The position numbers and the translations under genes are program-made. DNA of 64,000 nt, taken from contig NC_080165.1 of NCBI RefSeq assembly GCF_950295315.1, positions 3,977,734 to 4,041,733 of the forward strand, read 5' to 3'. The stretch comes from Erinaceus europaeus. Taxonomy: Eukaryota; Chordata; Mammalia; Eulipotyphla; Erinaceidae. Below are positions 43,358-54,988 of the stretch, piece after piece (positions within the stretch are counted from its first letter, which is position 1; each line of letters opens with the position of its first letter). The notes under the pieces are model-generated. The model did no database searches, was not told where the DNA came from, and worked only from the letters and a program-made list of their open reading frames with translations.

Positions 43358-43552
43358 TTAAAAATTATCTTTATTCAGTGAATAGTCTTAATTGAGGGGG
43401 TGGGGGAGGGAGAGAGGGAGAGAGAAGGAGAGACACCTGCAGCCCTGCTTCACTACGTACAAAGCTTTCCCCCTGCGGGTGGGGACTGTGGGCTCGAACC
43501 TGGGTCCTTATAATGTGTGTGCTCAATCAGATGTGCCACCACATCTGGCCTT
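43358..43552 (-). mobile_element. SINE-B, antisense
   Basis: GAGACACCTGCAGCCCTGCTTCAC, AAAGCTTTCCCCCTGCGGG, TGGGCTCGAACCTGGGTCC and GATGTGCCACCACATCTGGCC. Confidence 0.9.
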
Positions 43553-44390
43553 TGTCATTTCAGTTCTTCAAGAGCAGTCACCATCTAGGAAATTTCTTAA
43601 GTCACAGCAGTAACAAAGATTCTAATTTAATTATTCTATTCCTGGACAAGATAGAGAAAAGCAGAAAGATAATCATGTCAGTGAGCAGCTGCAGGTGTGA
43701 TGTCACTCTCACGAATAAACACACGAAAGAAAGGAAGATAAAGGGGTGCACCTACAGAAGTAAGCCTTTTAGTTCTTTTTTCAGACTATATCTCTCCTCT
43801 AGGGTAGATACTTACTATTCCGTATTGAATCTAGGTAAGTGAATTTTCATAGAAAGGTGACAGATTTACAAATATCTGCCAGTAATGAAGTATTTTGAAA
43901 TTTCAATCTATTTGTATTTAAACTTTTATTTATAAAACTGGAAATAGCTGACTAGACATAGTATATTTCAAGTATAATTGATCATTATCGGTCAGTGCAA
44001 TAATACACAGTAATCACAAAAATATATTCTAGATCAACATTTTGATATTACAGAATGTTAAGCTCAGAATATAATCGATTTATGTAATTAACAGCAAAGT
44101 TTATCTAATGCTCAATAGGTAAATGAATTAAATGGCCTATATAAGATTTAAAAAATGTGAGGGCATTTTATTGGTATCTATAGTAACAATTCTATAAATC
44201 GATCAGTTATTTCTAATCAAAATCAATAAATGTATTTGCCCCATTTTTACTGACATTGTATATCTAAAATTTATAGTATTCTAAAGATTAGACCCATCAA
44301 TGAAATCTATTTTACTTTTGTTAATATTGAATCTCTCTACCTCTGGTCAAATGGAAAAAGACTTTAAGATGTTTTTATAAATATATATAC
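43553..44390. other. AT-rich, no feature recognised
   Basis: No recognisable repeat or gene. Confidence 0.4.
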
Positions 44391-44409
44391 TTTAAGAATA
44401 TATTTATCT

Positions 44410-44565
44410 TGTGGTCCGGGAGGTGGCACAATAGATAAAGCATTGGACTCTCAAGCATGATGTCTTGAGTTTGATCCCTGGCAGCACATGTGCCAGAGCG
44501 ATATCTGGTTCTTTCTCTCTCTCCTCCTATCTTTCTCATTAATAAGTAAATAAGATCTTAAAAAA
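44410..44565 (+). mobile_element. SINE-D with target-site duplication
   Basis: GGTCCGGGAGGTGGCACAAT, AGATAAAGCATTGGACTCTC, CCCTGGCAGCACATGTGCCAG and poly(A). AGAATATATTTATCT flanks it (about 44395-44409 and 44566-44580). Confidence 0.92.
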
Positions 44566-45145
44566 AGAATATATTTATCTCACACCAGAACAGATATCAC
44601 TGAAAAGACAAGTGTTGTCAGAGATATGAGGAAAAGTGCAGTCTTAATGCACTCTTGGTTAGAATGCAATTTGGTGCAGCAACTATGGAAACAGTGTGGA
44701 GTGTTCTAAAAAAATTAAATGTGTAAACATTACCTACAGAGGAGCTGAATGATGACTTGACAGAGGGTGAAGCCTGCTGCCACCTTTCTTGGTGAATCAT
44801 AAGCATGTGTACTCATACTAATGGCAAGCCTGTCAAACACCGTGCTTTCAATAAAGTGACAAAAATAAAAAAAATAAAATTCTATAGTATCAGACTATTC
44901 AAACTCGCGATCTGTATCCCCCCCAAAATACAAAAGCAGTAATTTGAAAAGATATTTGGACCTCTCTCTTCTTTGTAATACTATTCTCAGCAATTAGGGT
45001 AAAACAAATTCTTCTCAATGGATGAATAGATTAGAACAGCATAGTATAACTACACAATAGAGCAAGTTATTAAAAAGTTTTTTTTTTATTTCTGGCAACA
45101 TAAGACAAATCTAGATGAGGTTATGTATATAAGTTAGAAATGCTT

Positions 45146-45425
45146 GGGAGTCGGATGGTAGGGAAGTGGGTAAAGCACAGGTGGTGCAAAGTGCAAGGAC
45201 CGGCGTAAGGATCCCGGTTCGAACCCCCGGCTCCCCCCCTGCAGGGGAGTCACTTCACAGGCGGTGAAGCAGGTCTGCAGGTGTCTGTCTTTCTCTCCCT
45301 CTCTCTGTCTTCCCCTCCTCTCTCCAGTTCTCTCTGTCTTATCCAACAATGATGACATCAACAACAATAATAGCTACAGAAACAATAAAAAGCAAGGGCA
45401 ACAAAAGGGAAAATAAATAATATTT
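45146..45425 (+). mobile_element. SINE-A nested in L1
   Basis: GGGAGTCGGATGGTAGGGAAG head, intact core and GGGCAACAAAAGGG tail. AGAAATGCTT (left) and AGAAATGCCT (right) flank it. Confidence 0.93.
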
Positions 45426-45504
45426 TTTAAAAAAGAAATGCCTTCTGCACTGCTCCAAAGGAAAAGACTCTGGGGTGGGGATGGGGAGCTCAGGTCCTGG
45501 AACA

Positions 45505-46575
45505 TGATAGAAGGGGAGGGTGGGACTATGAGAAAGCTTGGTAGAGCTTAGGGGAGCTCTCCCATCCTCGGACGGAGGTCTGGAAAGACACCTCATTTGT
45601 TAGTCTCTCTCCTTATAGAGATGAGCCAAGAGGAAAAGTCTCCCAGACTCAGTTTCTCCTTGTTAGTCTCTCAGGCTCACAGAAAGCCTACAGGCCTCTC
45701 ACACATAGTTCCCCCTGCTAGCAGCAGGCCACATGGCTGCCTGCTTGAGGGTTCACTCAAACTTCACAATAGTCACTCAAAGTTCGCACATCCACTATAA
45801 CTTCATCTTCTGGTCATATAGGAGAACACACTCTATCATACACCCCTGCCAGTACCCGGAAGTGAGACCCCATATTCTATTTCCTTGTGATCTTTGATGT
45901 CTGTGATTTACATCAAGTTTTGTTTTTCTCCTTCTCTACCTCAACTTACTGGTTTAACCCCTATGCTTCTCTCAGATACCTTTGGATAATTAACTTGCCT
46001 GCATCATGGAGACTAATCGTTTTGACATTTGTATCTCATCAATTCTTGTCATACCAACCCCCTACCATGGGGGCAAACTGACCTTTAAGAAACCTATCAT
46101 TTGGGACATATGTGAAAAATGTTCTTTGTTTAACTCAGTATAAAAAAGTGAGACCCCATATTCTATTTCCTTGTGATCTTTGATGTCTGTGATTTACATC
46201 AAGTTTTGTTTTTCTCCTTCTCTACCTCAACTTACTGGTTTAACCCCTATGCTTCTCTCAGATACCTTTGGATAATTAACTTGCCTGCATCATGGAGACT
46301 AATCGTTTTGACATTTGTATCTCATCAATTCTTGTCATACCAACCCCCTACCATGGGGGCAAACTGACCTTTAAGAAACCTATCATTTGGGACATATGTG
46401 AAAAATGTTCTTTGTTTAACTCAGTATAAAAAGCCTGTACCCATCTCCAAATAAATGGATGTTCACACCAGAATATCTCCTGATGCCTATTTCTAATTCA
46501 TGCAGCCACTAGAGCTGGTGAGGGAGGGTCGGAGGCTTACCCCCCGTTGGAGCCACACCAAGTGAGCCCCAGCAG
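45505..46575 (+). mobile_element. LTR with duplicated U3, inserted in L1 3' UTR; ends approximate
   Basis: The sequence between the two halves of the L1-3'A element carries a TATA-type CAGTATAAAAAG at about 46422 and AATAAA at about 46451, followed by U5-like GC-rich sequence. TGTTAGTCTCTCTCC at 45598 resembles CTGTTAGTCTCTCTCTCC inside the LTR element at 57.33 kb. No clear target-site duplication was found, so the boundaries are estimates. Confidence 0.6.
45861..46432. repeat. 286-bp direct tandem duplication, apparently perfect
   Basis: Copy 1 is 45861-46146 and copy 2 is 46147-46432, both starting AGTGAGACCCCATATTC and ending at the TATA-like CAGTATAAAA. I see no difference between them. 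The 64-residue frames at 45887 and 46173 are identical for this reason and are not evidence of coding. Confidence 0.97.
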
Positions 46576-46682
46576 TGGAGGACCTGTAGGGGTGTATTGT
46601 CATGTGGATAGCCTATGCATGTAAAGTTATTGTATTTTATTGTCGAATGTTGATCCCCAAATAAAGAAATAAAAAGTAAATA

Positions 46683-47880
46683 AGCCGGTGAAAACAGAAA
46701 GAAAATCTGGCCTCCAGTCATGGTCCTCCCACTGGCACTCAGGTGTCACCTTGGGCACGTCACTTGATTCCTCCATGTTACAGTTGTTTAATACATAAAA
46801 TGATGATGACAATACCAACTGTAAGATTTAAGTGAACTTATATTTAAAAACTATATGCTACAATCAATGAAGGATTTACAATTAAAAGAATAAATTAGAA
46901 ATGCCAAATTATTACATTCGTAGGTTAAAAGATAGTGAAACAAGTGAGCAGAAACCAAGACTTAGATTCTGACAACAGAATGTTGGTGATGAGTGTGTGT
47001 GTGTGTGTGTGTGGTTGGGGAGGGGGGTAAAGGTGGATAAAGCAAATTAAGGCCCTCAGTAGTATGTGCAAAAAAAGTAGACAATTAGTTGAGATAATAT
47101 AGTATCATATGTCAAACTATGGTGTCTAAGCATACATATATGTGTACATATATGTGTATAGATATTTATGAGTCAATGTCAATTACATAAGAATTCTTTG
47201 AGTGTGTCTACTTTAACTGTAGAGAAATAAGAAATGCCTTTTTCCTCATTATTTTCTCCCTTCCAGAAATATTGATTGTCTGCTGTGTGTGAGGCACTAT
47301 ACTTTGCAATTATATCAGGATTCCTGCAGAGAGTCAGATAGTAGAAAGAATCAAAATTAGACTGTTGAGTATATAGGGAGAACTTTCTGAAAAGGAAAAC
47401 AATTGACCTGGGTGTTTAGAAGGTAAACAACCATTAGCAAGGGGCAAAATAATGGAGAGATTGAGTCAAGGAACTTAGACCTGAATGTTCAAGACGCCAG
47501 TAAGTAGAAACATAAAACATATCTATTGTTTATTCAATGGTTTTTTGTTAAAATATTCCTGGGAAAAATAACATTTTCCTCTACCTTATAAAATGTACAT
47601 AAATAATACATAATACAGACATAAATAGCTAAAATGCAAGATAGAATAGGCAAATATCACAGACACAAAAATGTTTTACAAGTTCAGTAAGGAGGTAGAA
47701 ATCTGTTTATGGAGATGATGACATAGGCAGCTTTGAAACTGTAACCAAAGGATAGCTATTTTGGTAAAGTTGTTTAGGCTGATTCTCTAAAACTGAGCAA
47801 TAAAAGTAGTTCTGGAAAACACTGACTATTTTGGTGACATCGACCAATTGGGTAGAAAAATTAGAGTTTCTTTAAGAAAA
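46683..47880. other. No feature recognised; short (TG)n near 46994
   Basis: AT-rich sequence with a small TG run and a G run near 47019. Confidence 0.4.
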
Positions 47881-47888
47881 TTAGTGAA

Positions 47889-48120
47889 GGGAGTCCTGTG
47901 GTAGCACAGTGGGTTAAGCCCACATGGTACAAAGCGCAAGGACCGGCATAAGGATCCCGGTTCGAGCCCCCGGCTCCCCACCTGCAGGGCAGTCACTTCA
48001 GGTGAAGCAGGTCTGCGAGTATCTCTCTGTCTCTCTTTCTCTCTATCTCCCCCTTCTCTCTCAATTTCTCTGTCTCTATCCAATAACAAATAAGTAAATA
48101 AAAATGTTAAAAAATATTTT
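47889..48120 (+). mobile_element. SINE-A-headed SINE with target-site duplication
   Basis: GGGAGTCCTGTGGTAGCACAG head and CCCCGGCTCCCCACCTGCAGG core, but a SINE-B-like tail ATCCAATAACAAATAAG. AAGAAAATTAGTGAA (left) and AAGAAAATGAGTGAA (right) flank it. This suggests a hybrid head/tail subfamily. Confidence 0.85.
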
Positions 48121-48137
48121 TAAAAAAGAAAATGAGT

Positions 48138-48312
48138 GAATAAGGTTGGGGAAATAGCTCACGTCCATATTGTGCCACTTTGCCATGTGTATAAACCATG
48201 GCGAGTCTGGCCCCCACTGGACTGGAAGAAGCTTCAGTGCTGTGGCCTCTTTTACTTTTCTCTACCTCCTTGCATTTTCTCTACCAAAAAAAAAAAAAAA
48301 AAAAGAAAGAAA
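48138..48312 (+). mobile_element. Short SINE of a different head type, adjacent insertion
   Basis: TTGGGGAAATAGCTCACGTCC head and a long poly(A) at 48285-48303. GAAAATTAGTGAA recurs at 48316, matching the target sequence of the preceding SINE. The two SINEs went into neighbouring copies of the same target. Confidence 0.65.
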
Positions 48313-48434
48313 AGAGAAAATTAGTGAAGAAACTGAGGTGATAGTTTGACAGTTGAGAAATAAAGCACATGATTTGCATGTATTAGACCCAGGACTTGAT
48401 CCTCTATACCACATAAAGTCAAGAGAAACAAAAG

Positions 48435-49080
48435 ACTGATCCAGCTTTATGGTCCTTTTTCCAGCCATGGCATTATCTCCCCAGACCATAACTTGGATCT
48501 ACCTGCATATCAGATTTCAGGCTCAGGGAAAAAAAACCAAAAACACTAGTGTAGTCATGGGCCCTTTGGAATATAATTGAAATATGCCTACTAGCTATCT
48601 ATAAAATGAAGACCCCCAATTCTTCATCATTACTATTCCAGCCTTTAGGTCCATGATTAGTCAACAATTTGTTTGGCTTTGTATGTTAACTCTCTTTCAG
48701 CCACCAGGTTCCAGATGCTAGCATGATGCTGACCAGACTTCCCTGAACAGACAACCCCAACCAGTGTGTCCTGGAGCCCCACTTCCCCAGAGCCCTGCCC
48801 CACTAGGGAAAGAGAGAGACAGGCTGGGAGTGTGGATCCACCTGCCAACGCCCATGTTCAGCTGGGAAGCAATTACAGAAGCCAGACCTTCCACCTTCTG
48901 CATCCCACAATGACCCTGGGTCCATACTCCCAGAGGGATAAAGAATAGGAAAGCTATCAGGGGAGGGGATGGGATACGGAGTTCTGGTGGTGGGAACTGT
49001 GTGAAGTTGTACCCCTCTTATCCTATGGTTTTGTCAGTGTTTCCTTTTTATAAATAAAAAGAAAAAAAAGGGGGGGGGGA
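48435..49080 (+). mobile_element. L1-3'B
   Basis: GATCCAGCTTTATGGTCC, GTCAACAATTTGTTTGGCTTTG, CCCACTAGGGAAAGAGAGAGACAGG, TGACCCTGGGTCCATACTCCC and TATGGTTTTGTCAGTG, ending in poly(A) and a G run. Confidence 0.92.
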
Positions 49081-49139
49081 GAATTCCAGCTATGTGTTCC
49101 AGCTGCCTCATGTTGCTTCCCTCATCTACCAATAAGAAG

Positions 49140-49480
49140 AACAACAACAAACCAGTTGAAAACGTAGCAAATTAAAACAGTAATTTAATTACAGACCACC
49201 CTCAGCCACAAGTGGATGAAAGTGCCCATGGCCAGTGGGTGAGAATGGGGTGAGAGAGAGTTCTCAGGCCTTAAGAGCTGTGCTTAGTGGCAGCTGGTGA
49301 CATTTTGATAGTTATAGAACAGAGCACATTGTCTGCAGCAGGAAGATGGGGCATTTCTGGCCATTGAAAGCGTGAATTCAGAGGCATCAACATACTGAAC
49401 TACCAAAATTTAAGGAAAAGCCTGGCCAAGATCTAAAGCTTTGTTGGCTGCTCAGGCCTTGAACTCTAATACTGTTACTA
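49140..49480 (+). mobile_element. L1 5' UTR-like block
   Basis: AGACCACCCTCAGCCACAAGTGG and GAGTTCTCAGGCCTTAAGAGCTG parallel the monomers at 37.7 and 38.5 kb (CACATAGCCACAAGCGG, TTCAGGACTTAAGAACTC). Confidence 0.5.
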
Positions 49481-49509
49481 CTCAGAGGTGGGAAAAACAG
49501 AAGTGAGGT

Positions 49510-49722
49510 GGACCAGGGACTGGCGTAGCAGGTTTAGTGCTCACTCCACACTGAGCAAGGTCCTGGGTTGGAGCCCCTGGTCCCCACCTGCAGAAGGAAA
49601 GCTTCACGAGGGGTGAAACAGGACTGCAGCTATCTCTCTGCCTCTCTCCCTCTCTATCTCCCATCTCAATTTATCTCTGTCTTTATCCAGTAATGAATAA
49701 TAATAATAATAAATAATAATAC
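49510..49722 (+). mobile_element. SINE-B
   Basis: GACTGGCGTAGCAGGTTTAGTGC, GAGCCCCTGGTCCCCACCTGCAG, GAAAGCTTCACGAGGGGTG and a (AAT)n tail. Confidence 0.82.
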
Positions 49723-49989
49723 CAGAAAAACAGAAATAAGCTTCTATATTGACATCATAGGCAATAGATCCACTGAGGACGTGACAGAATCCCCTCTCCC
49801 CCCCCAATATATAAATGGATAAACCCAACATTTTAGACACAGTGTCACCTACTTGCTCAACAACAAAAGACACTCTAAGAAGTTCAACAATATCTGAAAT
49901 TACAAAATATGACAGACACAGATAAAAAAATGACAGAGTTAGAATTCAGAAAATTCATTAGGAGGTCAATTTAAGAAATTACGGATACT

Positions 49990-50265
49990 GGGAGTCTGGC
50001 AGTAGCACAGCTGGTTAAGCGCATGTGGCACAAAGTGCAAGGACCTGCATAAGGATCCTGGTTTGAGCCCCCATATCCCCACCTGCAAGGTGGGGGGTCA
50101 CTTCACAAGCATAGAGGCAGGTCTGCAGGTGTCTAACTTTCTCTCCCCCTCTGTCTTCCTCTCCTCTCTCCATTTCTCTATGTCCTATCTAACAGTGTCA
50201 TCAGTAACAACAATAATAACTACAAAAATAAAAACACAAGGGCAACAAAAGGGAAAACAAATATA
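49990..50265 (+). mobile_element. SINE-A
   Basis: GGGAGTCTGGCAGTAGCACAG head; CAAGGACCTGCATAAGGATCC; GGGCAACAAAAGGGAAAAC tail. Confidence 0.92.
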
Positions 50266-51535
50266 AAAGATAAATTATGCATGCAAACAAAAATTCAAGG
50301 ACTCATAGATTATTGCACCAAAAAGTTATAGAACACAAAATGAAAAAGAAAAAAAGCATCAGTCAGAGCTGCAAGTGGTGAAGGGTATTTGCCTACAGTG
50401 AAGGCTCAGGCAGCAGGACGAGGAAATAGACTAAATCAAGCTGAGGAGAGAATCTCAGGGCTAGAAAACATAATAGCAACACTGTGCGAATTTAAATTTC
50501 TTGAAAAAACAAAGTAGGACTCTGTGTGACATAGAAGACTACATCAGAAAGATGACTGTGGGGTTGAGATCCCTGAATAAGAAGAGAGAGAAAGAGGAAC
50601 AGGAATCATGTTCAATAAAATTCTAGAAGAAAGTTTACCACACATGGGTAATGTGCAAACATAGACACTGAGGATCTCTAGTGAACACCCAGATTCCTGC
50701 ATCTAAAATGGCATGTACGTGAACATATCATAGTGAAACTATTTACACAAAGAAACAAGCGGGCACAAGCAGAAAAAAAAACTAACAAAAATATTAAACA
50801 GCCTCAAAACAAAAATCAGAATGGCTACATGTAAACCATATTCGTCAATAATCATCCTTAATATGAACCATTTAAATTCACCAATCAAAATATTCAGAAT
50901 CACCAACTGGATTCAAATGCAAGAGCTTTTCATCCTACATCTCCAGGAAATATACAACCAAAAGAAAGAGAAATAGAAGCACAACTGACAGGCTGAAACA
51001 AGATATACAAGCCAATAATGAAGAAAAAGGGCAGAAATGGCTATTCTGCTATCAGATAAAATAGAATTTCCATCAAAGAAAGTGAAAAGAGACAGAGAAG
51101 GACATCATCTATTAGTCACAGGATCAATCCATGAGGAAAGCAATTATCATCAATCTATCTGCTCCCAACGTGAGTACATCCATATAAACAAAATAAGTAT
51201 TTACAGATCTCAGGGGAAACATTGCCAGCAGATTAATAGTGGGAGATCTTAACACACCACTCAGAGCAAGAGACAGTTCATCTAGACAAAAATTCAAGAA
51301 AAGAATAAAGATATTAAATGAAGCCATAGATGAGATGAACTTAACAGATATATTTAGAAATTCTTATCCTCCCCCCCCACAAAATATACATTCTTTTCAT
51401 GTGCACATAAAACAATCTCAAGGATTAACTGTATTTGGAATACAAAGGCAGGCTTGCTAAATATATGAGTATTGAAATAATAAAAAGCATATTTCCTGAC
51501 CATGAGTCCATGAGTCTGTGAGGTTAGAAGTCAAT

Positions 51536-51537
<2 letters not shown>

Positions 51538-51601
<64 letters not shown>
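51538..51601. repeat. (CA)n microsatellite
   Basis: About 30 CA steps inside the decayed L1. Confidence 0.98.
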
Positions 51602-51603
<2 letters not shown>

Positions 51604-53413
51604 ATGGAGCCTATACAATTTGCTTCTAAATAAGACTTGGATTACTGAAAACATCAGAAGAGAATTTAAAAATTATTTGATGAACAATGACAATGAAGAG
51701 ACTTTCAGATCCTTCTCAAAAATCTATCCTAGGAGGGAAGCTTTTATCAGCACAGACCCACATCAATGAACAGTGAAGATCTCAAGTAAGCTATCTAACA
51801 TCACAACTGAGCTGGCCAGAAAAGGAGCAACAAAGAGACCCAAAAGTTAACAGGAGGAAGTACATAGTGAAAATTAAAGCAGAGATTGCTGAAATAGAAA
51901 CCAGAATGATAATCCAAAAGATTAATGAAACCAAGAGCTGGTTCTCTGCAAGGATATATAAAATAGATAAACCACTAGATACACTGTACTCACAGAAAAT
52001 GAAAAAGAGAGAATGCTGTGATAAAAAATAGATAACAGATGTATAATTACAACTAAAGATGGAGAAATGCAAAGAATCATAGGTAAATATTATCAATATC
52101 TCTATGCAAATAAATCAAACAACCTAGATGAAATGGTTGCATTTCTAAAGTAATACCACCAGTCAAATGTGACCTAAGAAAAGTAGATGGTTTGAACAGG
52201 TTAATCAACAGCATATAAATTGAACCAGTAATCAAAAGTCTTCCCAAGAATAAAAACCCAAGTCCAGATGGCTTTCCTGATGAATTCTATAAGACTTTCA
52301 GAGAATAACTAACACTGACTTTCCTCAAACTTCCTGAAAACTGAAGAAGGATAATCATTCCCAAACACATTCTATTAGGCTATCATCACTCTAATCACCA
52401 GAAGAAAGAATTCTACCTGAAAAGAAAACTATAGATCTATACTCATAATGATTATGCATGCAGATGTCTTCAATAAAATCAGGACACATCAAACCCAATA
52501 ACATGTCAAGAGTATAATTCACTAAAACCAAGTGGGATTCACCCCTGGAAAACAGATTGTTCAACGTTTAGTGGTCATTCAATGTAATCTGTCATAACAA
52601 ACAAAAAAAAGAAAGATAAATATCACATGGTCATATCAACTGGTACTGAAAAGGGACTTGACAAGATCCAACACTGATTTATAATAAAGATCCTCTCCAG
52701 AAATTAGGAACATAAAGACAATTCCTCAACATAATAATGGCTACTTACAGTACATTCACAGCCAACATCATGCTTACTGAGGAAAAATTGGAAGCTCTCT
52801 CCCTAAAATTGAGAACTAGACAAGGATATCCACTGTCACCATTATTATTTAACATATTCCTAGAGGTCCTCACCAGTGCAATCAGACAAGAAAGTGGTAT
52901 CAAAGGTCTACATATTGGGAAGGAAGAAACCAAACTATCACTATTTGCTGATGGCATGGTAATATACCTAGAGAATGTCAAAGACTATACCAGAAAAAAT
53001 GGAAATAATACGTTTAGCAAAGTAGCAGCAGACAGAGTGAGTCCACTTAAATCAGGCATGTATATATAAAAAGACAGATTACGAGGAGAGGAAGTAAAAG
53101 ACTCAGTCCCATTTACAACTGAAGCCAAAAGGGAAAAATACCTTAGGATGGTCCCCACAAAGGAGGTGAAAAAATCTTCACATAGAAAACTGTAGGGCAC
53201 TATTAAAGGAGAAAGAGAAAGACACAAATAAATGGAATAACATTCCTTTTTACCAAGTTGGAAGAATAAACATTATTCAAATGATCACTCTACCAAAAGA
53301 AATCTACAGTTTTAATGCAGTACAAGAACCCATTGACATTTTGTTTCATGAAAATTGAAAAACTTGCTAAAATGTATAGGGAACCACAGAAATATATATA
53401 TATATATATATAG

Positions 53414-53640
53414 TGAAGGTGGGACTGAGTGGTAATGTACCTGGTTGAGTGGACATATTACAGTGCACCAGGACCCAGGTTTGAACCTCTGGTCCCCATC
53501 TGCAGAAGAAACGATATGCAAGTGGTGAAGCAGTGCTGCAGGTGTCTCTCTGCCACACTATCTCCCCCTTTCCTCTTGATTTCTGACGGTGTCTATCCAA
53601 TAAGTTAATAAAGATAATAAAATAGTAAATGTTTCTCAGA
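53414..53640 (+). mobile_element. SINE-B nested in L1 ORF2
   Basis: GGTGGGACTGAGTGGTAATG, CCTGGTTGAGTGGACATATTAC, GGTTTGAACCTCTGGTCCCC and CTATCCAATAAGTTAATAAAG. An (AT)n tract at 53393-53412 abuts its 5' end. Confidence 0.85.
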
Positions 53641-53757
53641 AATAAAAAGGGGAAAATGCTCCCCAACTTGAGTTCATACTACAAATATATAGTCATTTAA
53701 AAAGAAAAGACTTCTGGTGGCTTTTGCTAAGGGAAATCCACAAAATTTGAGGTTTAC

Positions 53758-54278
53758 TGTTGGTTTGCTTCTAATTCTGATTCTAAGACCCCTTCTGTTT
53801 TGGTCATCACATTAGGTTCCCTTGCATTGCTTAATGCTGTGGTCTATTTACATAATTATTGTTTTGTTTGAGACCCGCACTGGTTTAATCCCCACTGGTT
53901 CCAGCTCTTTTTCCACTCCGCCCCCTCTCCTAGTCACATCCTGTTTTTCACCACTTAATCCCCACTGGTTCATGCGCTTTTTTCCTTCTTCCCACCCCCT
54001 ATGCTACGTGCATCCTCTTCCGACCTGACACTTCCGCCTCAGGAGACATAAAGGACAGTATTTCCTAATAAAGAGAGATTAGATAGATTGCACTGCATTC
54101 CTGCTCATCAATAAAGTTTGAACTGTGTTCCCAGCTTAGCTAAAAGTCCCTGGCTGTCTGTCTCCTGACTGCGAAGATAGCCTGGCAGTTATGTAGGTTA
54201 TGTAGGTATATATAAACCAAGATGGTGAGTCAGGAAGGAAGGGCTAGATAAGACAAATGTTCAGGGCCTAGTCTAGCA
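53758..54278 (+). mobile_element. Solo LTR, about 521 bp, with 6-bp target-site duplication; lacks the tRNA half
   Basis: It starts TGTTGGTTTGC and ends CTAGCA. GTTTAC lies at 53752-53757 and 54279-54284. It shares GTGGTCTATTTACATAA, TCCGCCCCCTCTCC and an AATAAAG...GTCCCTGGCTGTCTG layout with the LTRs at 55 and 57.5 kb. In place of their tRNA-like block it has AATCCCCACTGGTTCC. Confidence 0.8.
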
Positions 54279-54284
54279 GTTTAC

Positions 54285-54982
54285 AGCTACATAGCGTTCA
54301 TGTCCCTGAAGAAGCAGCATGGCAGGTCCAGGAAGAAGGTGGTGGCAAAAAAGCATCAGGCAAAGAGGCCGAATGGGAGAAGAATCCGAAGGGAGACCTG
54401 TTTCCAGGTGATCACTTAAATAGTTCCTTCTACCTACAATCCTTTGAGAGTTCACAGAAGTCTGCTGTACCCTGTTAATATCATGCTAATGACAGCCACA
54501 TGAGAAGTGTATTCATGTCCTGACAATTCTCCACTTCTAGTATAGAGACAAACAAAGATGATCAGAGTCTTTTATGGGTTTATGTGATAAGACCAATTTG
54601 TTCCACTGGGGTTTACTCTGAAAACTCTGAAATTTCCCCAAGCATGTGGGCACAATACCTGGGTGTCACATTAGGCCTCTCATAGCTTGGAGAACTGTAG
54701 GTCTGTTTATGTGTGTCTAACCCAGAGAAGTCCCAACACCCATGACATTTAAGAACAGAAAGCAGGTCAGATGGTCCCCGGATGGTGTGCACGGTGTATC
54801 CAGGGTGTTGAAGTACTGCAATCAAAGCTTCATTTCATTTAGTTCTTCTGAGGAGCTGGCAGAGGAAAGGTTGAGCTGCTTTGGCATGGATGCAAATAAG
54901 ACCTGTGGGTGGCAAGACTCACCTTCGGCCTTAGGTGAGTTGTTTTAATGGTTTCAATCACAGACAGGCTAGACAAACCAAG
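54285..54982. other. No confident feature; possibly ERV debris
   Basis: GCATGGCAGGTCCAGGAAGAAGG and CCTGACAATTCTCCACTTC resemble retroviral flanking sequence, but no landmark is firm. Confidence 0.3.
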
Positions 54983-54988
54983 GATAAC

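Larger units (their letters stand above)
44566..46682 (+). pseudogene. L1 ORF2 end and 3'A UTR, carrying a nested SINE and LTR
   Basis: TCACTGAAAAGACAAGTGTTG and AACTATGGAAACAGTGTGGAG are ORF2-end landmarks. GTATAACTACACAATAGAGCAAG and AAGACAAATCTAGATGAGG follow. After the SINE-A it resumes at GAAATGCCTTCTGCACTGC and GACTCTGGGGTGGGG, breaks at the LTR, and resumes at GAGGACCTGTAGGGGTGTATTG to the CCAAATAAAG end at about 46670. Confidence 0.75.
49730..53700 (+). pseudogene. Decayed L1 (ORF1-like remnant, ORF2 endonuclease and reverse transcriptase)
   Basis: ORF2 is the L1 endonuclease/reverse transcriptase. The C-terminal endonuclease motif GDLNTPLRARDSSSRQK is encoded at about 51240-51290. 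Finger-region sequence with CCAAGTCCAGATGGCTTTCC lies at about 52255. The reverse-transcriptase core TRQGYPLSPLLFNIFLEVL lies at about 52820. The catalytic motif reads LFADGMVIYLEN at about 52940, where active L1 has FADD, so the second catalytic Asp is Gly. Frameshifts, SINEs at 49990 and 53414 and a CA run interrupt it. After the second SINE, ORF2 resumes to about 53700. Confidence 0.85.

Noticed and set aside
45887..46367. Two identical 64-residue frames suggesting a duplicated gene
   Set aside because: They are the same short frame in the two copies of a 286-bp duplication in an LTR.
53393..53412. (AT)n tract as a regulatory TATA element
   Set aside because: It is a simple dinucleotide run beside a SINE inside a dead L1, with no promoter context.
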